Assembly (NCBI GenBank): GCA_013398955.1
Contig: VWPU01018811.1
Location: 62,001 to 126,000 of the forward strand
Length of the DNA: 64,000 nt
Origin: Callaeas wilsoni
Taxonomy: Eukaryota; Chordata; Aves; Passeriformes; Callaeidae
Direction of reading: 5' to 3'
Part shown: in pieces, positions 11,501 to 23,300 of the stretch
How the letters are laid out: each line of letters opens with the position of its first letter
Position numbering within the stretch: position 1 is the stretch's first letter
The notes under the pieces: generated by a model
What the model was told of the DNA's origin: nothing
Seen by the model: the letters and a program-made list of their open reading frames with translations, nothing else
Database searches by the model: none
Translations under genes and position numbers: made by a program

Positions 11501-12625
11501 GTAAGTACTAATGTTTCGTTAAAGATAATTTTTCTGAAGTGATTTTTTGATTGTTCCTTCATTTGTCAGAAGTTAACCTTTTATTTCTTACTACTGTTGC
11601 TTGAAAAAGCAAGGTGTTTTGTACAGTTTTCATTCTTTTTTCTCCTAGCTTTTCACCTCTTTCTCCTGTACATGTGTATGTTTCTGTAATATCCAATTTC
11701 TCCCGTTCAGTACTACTAGGATAATTACCTTATGTGAGAACTTCTGTGTGTCTCTTTTATTAGCAGGGACTTAGTAGGGTAGAGAGAAGGGAAAGAGCAC
11801 AGACTGCTCAAGTCTTCTTCAGTAAATGTCCACATTCTTTTTTCATGCTCTTAAATGAAGGTCTCTCTGTGTGAATAAAAACGCTTCAAAAATCAGGTTT
11901 AAAAACAAAATATCAGTAATTGTTCATTGTAGCATATACACTTACCAATTATGTACAATGGATCAAAGAGATGTCACACCAAACAAGATACTTTCAGTCC
12001 TTTTTTTAAATTGTCAGTTAAATGGATGTAAGACATGAATTTTGAGTGGCATGCACGAGAAAATGCTCATAGAGGGCAGTAAATTATTTTGTCAAAAATG
12101 GAGAAGCACTAGCTGGTTTTTGATTAGTCATGCTAGGATCAAAGGCTCAAAGGCTAGACACCTTCTGAGATGAGATTACTTTGTTTCTTATTTCAGTAAG
12201 GCAGAGGAGGAGGTGTTAGGTAATGCAGGCAATGGAAACACTGCTCAAAGTCATTCTTTGCAAAAACATACTTAGATACCACATGGATATAGGAAGCAGC
12301 AAAGAACAGGAGATAAGTTTCTCCAGAGTTGGTATACACCTGGAGCATGAGGAAAAAAATCTTTCATGCTCTTCCACTTTTCTTATGTGAAGTGCTTTCT
12401 TGACTACAAGAGATGTAGATTTTAAGCTTTTGTTCTCCATTATGCTTCATGTACACAGGAATGCATTTGTGAGACAGGCAATGTCAGAAAAACAGTATAT
12501 CTATGGAGCGTTTTGTTTTACTTGTGTATATCATCATTAACAAAGTGTAGAAACGCATTTAATGACTTATTCAGTGAGTGACTGTCTTAATGAAAGCTTT
12601 TTTGAAAGGATTTGAGTCCTTTGTC

Positions 12626-13088
12626 TCCTGAAATCATTGAGGTGCTGGAGCATGTCCAAAGATCAACAAAAGTGGTAAAGAGTCTGGAGAACAAGTCTTA
12701 CAAGGAGCAGCTGAGGGAGCTGGGGTATTTGAGCGTGGAGGAAGGGAGGCTCAGGTGAAACCTTGTCACTCTCTACAACTCCCTGAAAGGAGGCTGTGAC
12801 CAGGTGGGGGTTGGTGTCTCCTCCCAAGTAGCAAACAATAGGATGAGAGGATGCCGCCTCAAGTTGTTTCAAGGGAAATTTAGCTTGGATATTAGGACAA
12901 ATTCCTTCACTGAAAGGGTTATGAGGCATTGGAACAGGCTGCCCAGAGAGGTGGTGGAATCAGTGACCTTGGAGGTGGCACTTAGGAATGTAGTTTAGTG
13001 ATGGACTTGGCAGTGCTGGATTTTCAGTTGGACTCAATGATCTTAAAAGCATTTTCCAAGCTAAATGATTCTGTGATTCTAATTCTTA
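12626..13088 (+). mobile_element. CR1 LINE 3' end (5'-truncated)
   Basis: About 460 bases of the conserved CR1 3' region, sense to FMN1: ggtgctggagcatgtccaaa, aggagcagctgagggagctg, ggcattggaacaggctgccc, agaggtggtggaatcagtg. It ends in gattctgtgattctaattct, a decayed form of the CR1 terminal repeat. The long 5' truncation is normal for CR1. The ORF at 12804-12998 is a residue of the CR1 ORF2 C-terminus. The 5' limit is uncertain by about 10-20 bases. Confidence 0.93.
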
Positions 13089-14441
13089 CTTTCATCTTCA
13101 CTGTGATGGTTCAGCTGTTCCATATGACCACTTTTTTCCCAGTCCTACTGCACGAACAAGACACAGTACAAACAGCAGCTTAACTAGAGCCAGGCCAAGT
13201 TTCCCATTACTCAAGCATTTCTTGGCTGGCTAGCCACCTTGAAGAAAAATGTAAAATTTAGCTTTGCCTGACTTTTCTCTGTAGAACTACTAGGTTTAGT
13301 CTCACTCTTTAATCTACCTGTAAACTTCATAGGATTTAATAATCTCTGGGACTTTCCAATGTGGCTGAATTTAGCAAGCATGTTCCAAATTTATGCATTA
13401 TGAAAAAGGAGTAACTGATATAAAGTATAACTGTGTAAGACTTGTTCCTTAGCAAAACAAGCTAAAAATTACATTGTTTACAGTTTCCTGGTAGCCAGAA
13501 TAAATGTGTTATTAGTTTAGATTAGTCTCCAAAATGCATAAAAACTCAAAGGGTCCAGTTGCTACAGGCAGACGTGAAACCCTGGAGATAATTGATAGAC
13601 TGTATTTGCAAAGGAGAAGAATGCAGGGTCTTGTACATTTGAACATTAAGGTATTTGTCCTGTGTCCCATTACTCCCTTCTTGTGAATTGCCAGCAAGTA
13701 CGTCTTAAGTGAGCTGAATTCCGTGAGCTAAGGTAAAGAGATAATGCTAAATACCTCTTATTTCGCATAAAAGTAATTTACTGTCACATGAACTTAGAAA
13801 GTTAGTTTTTATAGAGATTTTTTGACCTGCCAGTAATGGCTTCTAAAAGTCTTAAACATGCAGGGTGGCTTTTTCTGCATGACAGCAGTGACTTACTTAG
13901 TTAAGAATTTTGCTGGTGTATGATACTAATAAAATATAATGTACTGCAGACTCTCATATAGACAAGGCAGCTCTGTACAGGAAGTTAGACATTGTTCACA
14001 TACAAATGTTTGTTCTGATACCTGTCAATATAAAATATGAAAACACATCCAAAAAACTTCAAAGGCATTCCAGATATAATTCCCTATATCATGGTTCTTT
14101 TATATTGCTAAATGTAATGTAGAACTTTTCCTTAGTTCATCTGGCCCTTGTTGACCCAGTGACATGTAAAAAAATATAATACTGTGTACAGTTGTGTGCA
14201 GGAACATGGAAATGGTGATTCCATAAAATGAGAATTAAAATTCATATTTATATGGTAACAGGGCATGAAATATACTTCTTAGTTGCATGCTGATTTCATC
14301 TTTAGAATAAAATATGTGAAGTATCTATACCTTTTTTGGATCTTCCTTAGAGATGATTGAGACTGCAGAAATCAAGAAGTTCTGTTCACCTTAACGTATC
14401 TGAGGTGACTGTAACATTTAGTTGATATTATGTTTAAGAGT

Positions 14442-14460
14442 AATATTATTGAATAATATT
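14442..14460. repeat. short perfect inverted repeat (9-bp arms)
   Basis: AATATTATT and AATAATATT are exact reverse complements separated by one G. It is a small A/T-only hairpin inside an intron and probably arose by chance in AT-rich DNA. Confidence 0.6.
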
Positions 14461-14774
14461 GGTTTTTGAGTTAATATTATTATTCAGTAATGCCTTCTAT
14501 TATTAAATAAAATATGGGGACAACTTCTCCCATGTATTCTTCTCTGCATGTATTTTTGCCTGGTATTTAAAACCTAAGGAAACTCTAGATCTAGTAGTGG
14601 TAGATGAAGTCAGGGTTGTAAAAGATCTTTTTTTTTGGTCAGTAATGCTAAGGCTAAAAAATACCGTGAATCCTATTTCTCAAAGCAATATGAAATTTAA
14701 TTCATCTAATTTGAAATAGAGTACATTTTCGCTCGCTTGAATCAGCATTAATCACACATTTTTATTTTTCCTAG

Positions 14775-14834
14775 GATAATGGTATTAATCTTGTGGATTA
14801 TGTCGTCATATATTACTTACGCCACTGCGATAAG
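14775..14834 (+). CDS. FMN1: FMN1 exon E, FH2 domain (60 nt)
   Basis: Very short symmetric exon, phase 0 at both ends, encoding DNGINLVDYV VIYYLRHCDK (20 residues). The DNGINLVDYVV stretch is diagnostic for FMN1 and follows on from KSR at the end of exon D. It corresponds to the helix after the post motif. The acceptor is tttttcctag. The donor gtaaaaga is weaker than most in this gene, so with its 60-nt size and in-frame phases this exon is the likeliest cassette exon by sequence alone. I know of no evidence that it is skipped. Confidence 0.95.
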
Positions 14835-15330
14835 GTAAAAGATTTGCTCTATCAGCCTCTCCAAAAGTGGGTTTCTTTAAGAGATGGTAAAAGGGTTTGT
14901 AATAGCTTTATAGAAATCTGAGCATAGTACCTCTGATGGGAAAATAAAATCCATTTCTTTTGCCTTCTTGTAATAGTTGTGTACCTCAATAGGCATGAAA
15001 TTCGCTGTAAGTTTTAAGATAAGACTTTGGAAAATTTTACATTGGTTGTTGAGAGAAGCACTGCAGGTAATTAGCTGGGACTGTTGCAGACTGGACAGGT
15101 GCTCATTCCACCCCTGCCTTATTACCTGTGTGTGGCTGTAACATTGTAAAATTTTTTCTGATGTCATGATATTGGAAGGCAGAAGCATGATTTCTCGCTT
15201 AGGACAAAATGCAAGGACAGGTTGGTAGATAGGTGGGTCAAGATGGGGGTGAAGTTAGGGGTTGAAATGTAGGAAGAAGTGTGGCTGCTGCTGTGAGTGA
15301 GTTACACTCTATTGTATATGATACTCCTCT

Positions 15331-15384
15331 GTATATGCATTTATATATATTATATACATTTATATATTAAATATATATATTTTT
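15331..15384. repeat. A/T low-complexity tract
   Basis: Alternating TA-rich sequence with degenerate tatata units (gtatatgcatttatatatat and following). Confidence 0.8.
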
Positions 15385-16085
15385 GGTATTGGCAATAGCC
15401 AAACTTATTGAGTGGAAATTTGAACTATTGTATTTTAAATGAAAATGTTGCTATTAATTGATTTTGAGAATGTGTTTTCTTAATTTTTTCTTTTTTTTTT
15501 AAATTCTTACATAAGGTTGTTGAATTGATGAGTTAGTAGTCCTGACATATGTAGATCTGTATTGGTATTTTTTTTTTAGGGTTTTTGGGTTTGTTTGTTT
15601 CTCTTTCTTTTTTCTTGTGTTTTCTGTTGTTGGTTTTCTTGGTTTGGAGTTTTTTGGGGGATTGGGGTTTTTATGCTTTTGAATTAATTTATTAAAATAT
15701 TTAATTTATTTAAATATTTCTGCAAACTTTCTACTGTACTGTAATTTTACTTCAGGGAATTTTGTAAAACAAAACAGTATATCTTCCTTGGGAGGAAATA
15801 AACTCAGTGTAATTATCATCCATTGCACTTTCTCCACCAAAGTGTTCATATCTTTATAATAGTAAAATTATTTTTTCCCCATTCACAAAACAATTAGTTC
15901 TCCAACCTATGAGTTTTCCTTTATTACAGGCTGAAATCCATGCAGGTATATGCATATTTTAAACTCAGTAGTATATGCTTATACACAGCAATGTCATATT
16001 AATACCATTTATACATACTTGTTAAAATTCCACTGGAGATACTGCTTTGAACCTTATAAGAGTTTTTTGTTGGTTGGTGGCCGGG

Positions 16086-16113
<28 letters not shown>
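16086..16113. repeat. (TTTTG)n microsatellite
   Basis: About five and a half tandem copies of TTTTG on the + strand, in a T/G-rich intron stretch. Confidence 0.9.
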
Positions 16114-16117
<4 letters not shown>

Positions 16118-16719
16118 GGGGTGATTTGTATTGATTTTGTTCATTTATTTGTTTTACTTCTAATTCTTTTTTTTCTTATTGTGCTAAATATAAGGTATAT
16201 ACTTAGGGATTCCATACGGACTTTAACCCCTGCTATTTATTTAGCCACATAAGCATTCAACTGCGTGTTTTTATCTGTGTAAACTGCTTCAGGAAATATA
16301 TGAATAGGGTTTTCAATTTATGCTTATAAAGTGTGTGTGTTTTTAATGAATTGTGAGAGAGTGAAACCACAAACTTTTGGCACAAGATCCCTTCTTGCAT
16401 TAAAATGAGCATTCCTGTTATCTTTTTTTAAGAAACTTCTAATCCCTTATCTAAACCTTTATTGACATAAAATTAACTGAAATGCTGTGCGTTTAATGTT
16501 GTTTCAAAGTTTAAATTGAGCACAGTTTGCTTTACAACATCTGAAAGGAAGTTTCAATACTTAGAATGATCCATATTTAATCTTGAATGAGATGTTGTTT
16601 TAGCAAGAATGATTTAAAAGATGTTATTTTTGTAATTTTGTAACACTGTTTCATAGATGAGAATTTTAAATAAAACCGATTTATTTCACTGGAAATGCAT
16701 TCAATTTTCATAGTGGCCT

Positions 16720-16739
16720 GTTTGTTTGTTTGTTTGTTT
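16720..16739 (+). repeat. (TTTG)n microsatellite forming the exon F polypyrimidine tract
   Basis: Five tandem GTTT units run directly into the acceptor TTTAG, whose AG lies at 16740-16741. The repeat itself is the polypyrimidine tract for exon F, so its copy number could affect splicing. Confidence 0.9.
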
Positions 16740-16741
16740 AG

Positions 16742-16862
16742 GAAGCAGGAACAGACAAGAGTATTTTTCCTTTACCAGAACCACAGGATTTTTTCCAGGC
16801 CTCCCAAGTTAAATTTGAAGACCTAATAAAAGACTTAAGGAAACTGAAGAGAGATCTAGAAG
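16742..16862 (+). CDS. FMN1: FMN1 exon F, FH2 domain (121 nt)
   Basis: Starts in phase 0 after a TTTG-repeat acceptor and encodes [37 protein letters not shown] and DLE, plus one base (g) that joins CC of exon G to make Ala. [10 protein letters not shown] followed by [14 protein letters not shown] is a strong FMN1 block; FMN2 has a related but different form with KFEDFQKDL. The second half is a charged helix that begins the long C-terminal coiled-coil part of FH2. The donor is gaag/gtaactgg. Confidence 0.96.
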
Positions 16863-19800
16863 GTAACTGGGAACTTTCACATTTGTTCTGCTAACAACAA
16901 AGTGCCATTTAAAATGTGATCTTTATGAGGTTTTCTTATTGCTAATTAGGTTTATAGTGTTGATTCATTTAGAGTTTTTACACTGTGGCACAAATTACTC
17001 ACATAAATTAGAAAGAAAAAAAAATTAACTCATGACTTAATAAAAATGAAAGCAGAGATCCTGAAAAGTAATTTTCCCTTTTACAATCAAAAGGCCCCTA
17101 AAGAAATCTTTCTGAATATTTTTTTAGTTATGTGTGAATTTTTCTCTGGCTTCTCCAGAACGATGTGTTTAACTGTACATATCTGTTAGCTCCATAACAT
17201 AAATACTTTCTTCAGTACTTGTATAACAACAATTTAAAAGCTACAAGAAAGAGTTGAATACTATTAATGTAGAAATAAAACACAGCTTGCCAAGGCAGAG
17301 CAAAGGGAAATGGAAAGCTCCAGTTCAAAATATTTTCACCCTGGGACATAAAATAAACATTTAAAAATGTTTATTATAAAGAGGAGCTCAGAAACCCAAC
17401 TCATCTATCAATCAAGGTACTGAGTGGAAATAAAGTAGGAAGGATTGTTCTCTTCAGTCTTCCAAGCAGTTTCTTTTTTATTTTGTGCTACGTGGAATTT
17501 TCTAAAATAAATTCAACAAATGATGACTGAATATTTTAAGCCTTTTTCTTGTTATAGAAAAGTTTGTACTTTACTAAGGCAGTTCTGTGTAGAAGATGGA
17601 GTTTAGGAAGAGAATCTGCATACAAACATGTAAAAACTTTTACATTTAGATTTACATGTTTGCACCAGAATGGAAGAGTCATTTTATAATCAGAGTTGAA
17701 CAAGATAACAGTTTTCAAATTTTTTCAATGTAAGGCGCTGAAAACCGTTACAAAATAGTTTATCCTTACAGCTAGGAATTGCTGGATTAGGTCACTGCCA
17801 TCCTTAGGATAATTTCAAAGGTTAATAGTGGTAGGAAAGTATCAGTTGTTGTTTGTTCGACCCGGGCATAAGTGAGTGCTCTATCTCCTCTCATCGCTTG
17901 GCCCTGTAAGCCCCTTGGCCTGCCCTCTTTTGGGCTAGTTTTTGCAGAAACATGATCTGTGTTTGATCTTGTACTTTTTCAGCGTGTAGTCCTGCTGTCA
18001 TACATCTTAGTCGTGCAGGATATGCATTGGGGCTGGGACATTCACATCATATTTGTTCTACATTGCAAAGACAGAAACAGGGGGTAGGAAAAGCTAAACT
18101 CTTTTAAAATAAAAACTTCAGCTTTCTTGTAATCACTGATTTCTGTTTTCTAAACCAAATTTTTGTAGGTATTTATAGCAAATCTAGAAAAATTGTTACA
18201 TTGAGGTTGTTTTCTAATTCTTTGTAAAGGTGTATGTTAAAGTCAGACAAAGCAATTAACATACAAAGTTAATGACAGCAAAGATTTGAAACCAAAAAAG
18301 TTGTGAAAATGTTTTCAGATGTTGGTATTTTATCACTTAGAAATATGCAACGGATTCTAACAAGCATTCCTGTGATTATTTCTCTTACATTTAAGCAAAG
18401 AAACAATCACTTACATAAGAATTTATCTTTTTCAAAGATTCCCTTTCAAACTTTTTTCTCTGGTTAATGCTCTACTTAATTTTTAAATCAAAATTTTAAT
18501 TGAAGAGGTTATAATTTTAACACATACAACAAAGATTTGATGAGTCTCTGTAGTTTATTGTAGCCATTAAAAAGTTGTGGCTGCTGGCAGAATACCAGTG
18601 AAAGTCTAAAGCTGAAACAGATGTGAGTAGCAGAAACCAAGTCCAGAGAAGCGTCGGGCCCAGCTATCCAGACAGGCGCGGCCCTTCAGATGTAAATAAT
18701 TTGAACAATGTTAACTGAGGCTGCCTGTGTTATAGGGTACATTGGATTTATTTCACAGTTTGTTGGCTAAGGTAGTCTCGAGCAGATTACCTTGGAAGTG
18801 GGATGAGACAAAGGTAATAAATGGAAGAGAGGTTTTCATTGTGTCATTAGGGAATGAACTAATGTTCCTGTTATTGACTTCCCTTTTTTCTAAGATTTGT
18901 GAGGAATGATTAAAAAATGGCAATTTTGATAGTTACTTCTCACAGTGGTTGTCATTTAGTATTTAAAAATATATTTGACTGGTTTATCAAGGCATTCATT
19001 TATGTTTCTAACATGGATATTAACATAGGAAAGATGGAGTTATCCTGAGTGTCATGTCTTAATGGTATAAACCTCTGCTTTGAAATACCTAGACACTGTG
19101 GAACCAAAAGTTTAAATCTAGATGGAGTACAAACCCTTTCATCCTTTTCAGGTAAACAGATTGAGTTCCATACAATTTGCTATTTTTAAGTCTTTCAGAT
19201 TAGACTTTAAAGGTACAGACTAACTTCACTCTGAAGGGATTAGACTGAAGTTAGATTCAAGAATTCAAAAAAGTTTTCGGAGAACCTTAATCCAACAGGT
19301 TTTTAAAACATATTCCGGAACAAACATTTTATTCATGAGAGTTTTAGGTTGAAAAGAATGAGAAACAAAAATATGCATTTAATATAGGCTTTTAAGGGGA
19401 AAGAAGTGAATATTAGATGGCAAGATGAAAATTTTAGGATGAAATCTGGTTCCACTCTAATGTCCACCTAGAAAGAAATTTCTGTAAACTCAAGTTTTCA
19501 CTCCACGTCTGTTGGTGTATTTCCAAGGTTTTCAAATATTGCACAGTATCATAAGCAGATACATTTATTCATTTAACACGGGCTAGCTTTCCAGTTAATC
19601 TGTATGGTTATGGAAAGAAAAGGTTTTTCTTTGCTTATTATTGGAAGACGTCTTACTCCTTGTCTAGGGCAATGAATGATTTCCACATTTTCCTTTCCCC
19701 GTGACCAAACACAATTTGCCTTCTAATTTGGACAATGCCGCTTGGTATTCTTGAAATTGGTGCTCTTCTGGAGTAAGCACAGAATGTTTTAAATGTGTAA

Positions 19801-20729
19801 TCATAAGAAAATTTTCAGAAAGAAAGCCACTTTACTGAAGTTTGATAGACTAGTATAAGTTTCACCATGAATCCTTTTATTAATCTATGTCCAAAGTTGA
19901 ACAATTTAAATTAAATTAGTTTCCCTGTAGATTGTTTCCATCTATCATACTCATTCCTCTTCTTTGCAATACAGTACATAAAATTTTAAAATGTTGTGCT
20001 GCTCTGTTACTCAAAAGAAAGCAATATTAGGTGCCTCGTGTAATATACTGTGATGTTCATTATAACTTTTTTGTATTCTTGACCTTAACAAATGAAAGAG
20101 CAAAGATATTTATTGAATTGTTAAAAATGGAAACCAAGGTAGGTCCATTCTAAGTATTTTCAAGAGTCACTTCTGTTTCTCATAATTAATTAAATTTCCT
20201 ATGAGAGAGATTATAACATTCTGATTCCATTGAAAATCCACATACCCTTTACTTTCCCCTCCTTTCATGGCCACCAGTAGAAATACTGGTTACAATTTTC
20301 ATACTACTGGTTTTTTCAGTACTGTATATAAATTTTACATTTTTATGAACTTAACTCTATGTGTGAGTATATATGTAGGTGTTTGCAAACACGTGTGACA
20401 GAAAAGAAATGATCTAAAATAAAAAGAAGACTTTAGGGATCTGCTATACAATAGTTGGAGACAGAAGACATGATTTCCTGTTGGGCACCTCTTAACCTAA
20501 TTGTTGACAGATCTGTATCTTGCATAAGTATGTAACCCCAAATTTTTCCCCATTTAAATAAGAGAACTGCACCAAAACTTGAGTTTATGACAACTCCATT
20601 TTGTAAAATTGCATAATCCTTACGAAACATTAACAGGGAAGTAAGTAAATCTATGCATGAAAAGTTGAGAAATTACAATGTTGTGTTTGCCATTTTCACA
20701 CTATTTTTTACACAGAAGCATTACAAGTA

Positions 20730-21145
20730 TCCTAAAATGATAGAGAAGCGCAGGTTGGTAGGTTGGAATGTACATCTGGAGGCTCTGTGGTCCGGAGCCT
20801 TTGAGCAGGAGTAACTTCATATTTCGATCAGGCCATACAGGGCCATAGTCAGCTCAGCTTTGAATCTAAGGATGGAAATCTCAACACCTCTCTGGGCACC
20901 TGTTCCAGTGTTTAATTGTTGTCTTGAATATTTTTCTTCATCTCATGTGAGAATTTCCTGTGCTGCAACTTGAGACTATCGCTCCATTTTCTTTAGATGT
21001 GCATTCCTGATAAAGTCTGGGTCTGTCTTCTCTCGAGTTATTCCTTAGATACTTGAAGTGAAAATCTAGATCCCCAGCCCGCTTTCTCTAAACCAGGCTG
21101 AACATACCTGGCGTCCCCTGCCTCTTCTTCAGGTGCTTCATTTAA
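20730..21145 (-). mobile_element. old CR1 LINE 3' fragment, antisense
   Basis: Reverse-strand CR1 3' region. On the + strand one reads gttggaatgtacatctggag, then ctgggcacctgttccagtgt, ctctcgagttattccttaga and aaaccaggctgaacatacct, all matching the reverse complement of CR1 3' ends. The element's 3' terminus is at the low-coordinate end. It is more diverged than the other CR1 pieces here, suggesting an older insertion. Both boundaries are approximate. Confidence 0.85.
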
Positions 21146-21192
21146 TTTTCATTCCTAAATGTCATGACAATATAAATAGTTTTTTTTCAGAT

Positions 21193-21234
21193 GTGAATAT
21201 ATATTTATATATTTTTATATAATAAAATATATTC
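21193..21234. repeat. A/T low-complexity tract
   Basis: Degenerate tatata/tttata sequence of about 40 bases just past the antisense CR1. Confidence 0.75.
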
Positions 21235-23260
21235 TTGTTCATGGGAACAGGTCCAGTGGACTGGATGTGACTAGCAAACACCATGCCAGTCACGTCACTC
21301 TCTTAACGCTGTCTCTTAGCATGGCTGATTACACCAGACTAAACTGGTGCATCTGCACTGCTCTCATTCAGTGCTTCTTCAGGTAGCTGTGTATCACATT
21401 CTGTTACAAAGCATGGAAGAGAAGTAAAAATAAGAAATGGATGGAAGTTGAAAAGGGTCACTCATTCTCGATGCCTTCAGCAACTGTTACTTTAAATAGA
21501 GTCAAGGAAGAAACTGCAAAAAGAAAAAATAATCAGTTCATGCAGACTGAAACTCTGATTTTCCAAATTTAAAGTACCGAAAAACATCTGGATTTATCAA
21601 GGATTAGAAGGGAATATATTTATCAATAGGAAAACATACAAAGGGAGAAAAGTTTAATTGGTATTATTCACAAAAAGTTAATTTAAAATTCCTAAATGTC
21701 TTTTCCCATCAGAGTCCTCAAACTGAGTGAAAGGGTTTTGCAGGAAAATGTCCCCTAATTAACTACAGACTGTTTTTTCTAGAGATTAATTAATTAATAG
21801 ATTAATAGATTGAGGTAATTTCAGTTTTTGTTGGATTTTTCTCTATGCATAGGTGGAGAAATTAAGTTGATGTGTTATCATTTATTCAGGTGGAGTTATA
21901 TATTTAGTTCATACATAATACAGCCTTCAGTAAAGTGTTCTGTGGACTAGAGTTTTAGTATAATCATGATACAGTAATAATCAGTAGTGCAGGGATTACA
22001 ATGTTGAGGGGTTTTGTCTATTGTTTGATTTGCTTGGTAGTAAGGTTACTGGATCACATCAAGAAAATTCTAAGTATTATATCAATTTTGAGTATTAAAT
22101 TTCTAAATAATTTGTAGGATCAATAGCTATTTCTTGTTAAGAGATGATTGCTTATTCATTACCGGAGGATAGTGTTCAAAAAAGTATCAAACACACTCTT
22201 CTAAAATATTTTCAACCAATTGAAGCCTTAGTCTAATTTAAATTAAATGTTTTAAGTCAATTTAAAAGAGAGACTTAAATGTCTGACTAACATACATGTC
22301 AAAAAATCTTCCCAGCAGGAGCAGAGAAGTTGTATGATAATTTACAGGATACACTTACGTTTATTTTCTTTATTTTAATTATATGTTCTTTAAAATTTTG
22401 GAAGTGCAAGCAAGTAGAAATTTGAACTGGGTAGTGGAACATGAGGAGTCAAGCAGGTGCATGTGTTATTTCTCTAGGTAATAGCATAAAAGAAGCATAT
22501 TGTTTTGTATGTGGTTTCACTGTTTTTGCACAGTCCAGTATTTACATTATCTATTTTGAGGCAATGCAAAATGGTGTAAGGAAAAGCACAAAGGATGGCT
22601 TTGTACAGGAAAAGGGGGTTTTTTTGCAAGAGTTGACACTCATTTCATTCTCAGAGTTTTCTGACCACTTTTTGAATAGTCTCTTGCGTCAGCAGGATGA
22701 GATTATTTCAGTTTGTTTTGATTTAGAAAGATCCAACATAGGCATTAAAAATGCATTTTCTATATGTGCATTGGATTTTATTTTACAATAAACTTACTTT
22801 TTGACAGTGTTCCACTGGTAATGTTCATATGTGAATACATTTATTAGAAATTCTTCTAAGTGGATAATTTCTTAAAATTGTTTAGTTAGATTGTTTAGTT
22901 TTCTATGGAAAAGGATAGTATGGAATGGTTTAAATAGCATTCGGATATATAATAGAGAAGCAAAGCAATGATGTTTTTGAAGAGTTTATTCCCTGAAAGC
23001 AGATGTCTGCATGTGTGCACAAAGGCACAGGGAGAAAGCTTTCAGTTGGTTAAACAATGGCATGCTGTTAATTTTTTTATATATTTTTTTTTTCTTTGGC
23101 TAAAGAATTCTCGGAAATTTCTTGTTAAAAATCCTTCTGCAAATGTGAAGGTTCTAAAATGAAATACCACAGTTACGATTTTCTGTGCACTTTTCTATGT
23201 GCCCTTTTAAATTAATAAATACATGCGTGTATGTTAAGCATTAGTTACGTAACTGTGAAG

Positions 23261-23300
23261 GATACATCTGGGAGCAGGTAGCATACATCTGGGAACAGGA
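23261..23300. repeat. 20-bp imperfect tandem duplication
   Basis: Two adjacent copies of a unit containing atacatctgggagcagg and atacatctgggaacagg, differing at one base within that core. Confidence 0.8.

Larger units (their letters stand above)
11501..14774 (+). other. FMN1: FMN1 intron D-E (3.3 kb)
   Basis: Intron from gtaagtac to tttatttttcctag. It contains one sense-strand CR1 3' fragment (12626-13088) and a small A/T hairpin (14442-14460). The remainder is AT-rich sequence without recognisable features. Confidence 0.8.
14835..16741 (+). other. FMN1: FMN1 intron E-F (1.9 kb) with T/G-rich tracts
   Basis: Contains low-complexity DNA: an A/T tract at 15331-15384, a T/G-rich tract at about 15568-15672, a pentanucleotide run at 16086-16113, and the tetranucleotide run that forms the downstream acceptor (16720-16739). 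A G-rich stretch at 15222-15262 has several GGG runs on the + strand. No exon or transposon was recognised. Confidence 0.75.

Noticed and set aside
14442..14460. A/T hairpin as a microRNA precursor or terminator
   Set aside because: Arms of nine A/T pairs are far too short and such hairpins are expected by chance in this AT-rich intron.
15222..15262. G-quadruplex candidate with several GGG runs
   Set aside because: Only three clear runs of three or more G with long loops; too weak to support a feature.
22441..22791. 116-residue + strand ORF in the 13.2 kb intron
   Set aside because: No recognisable motif, no splice-site or promoter context, and AT-rich composition like its flanks.
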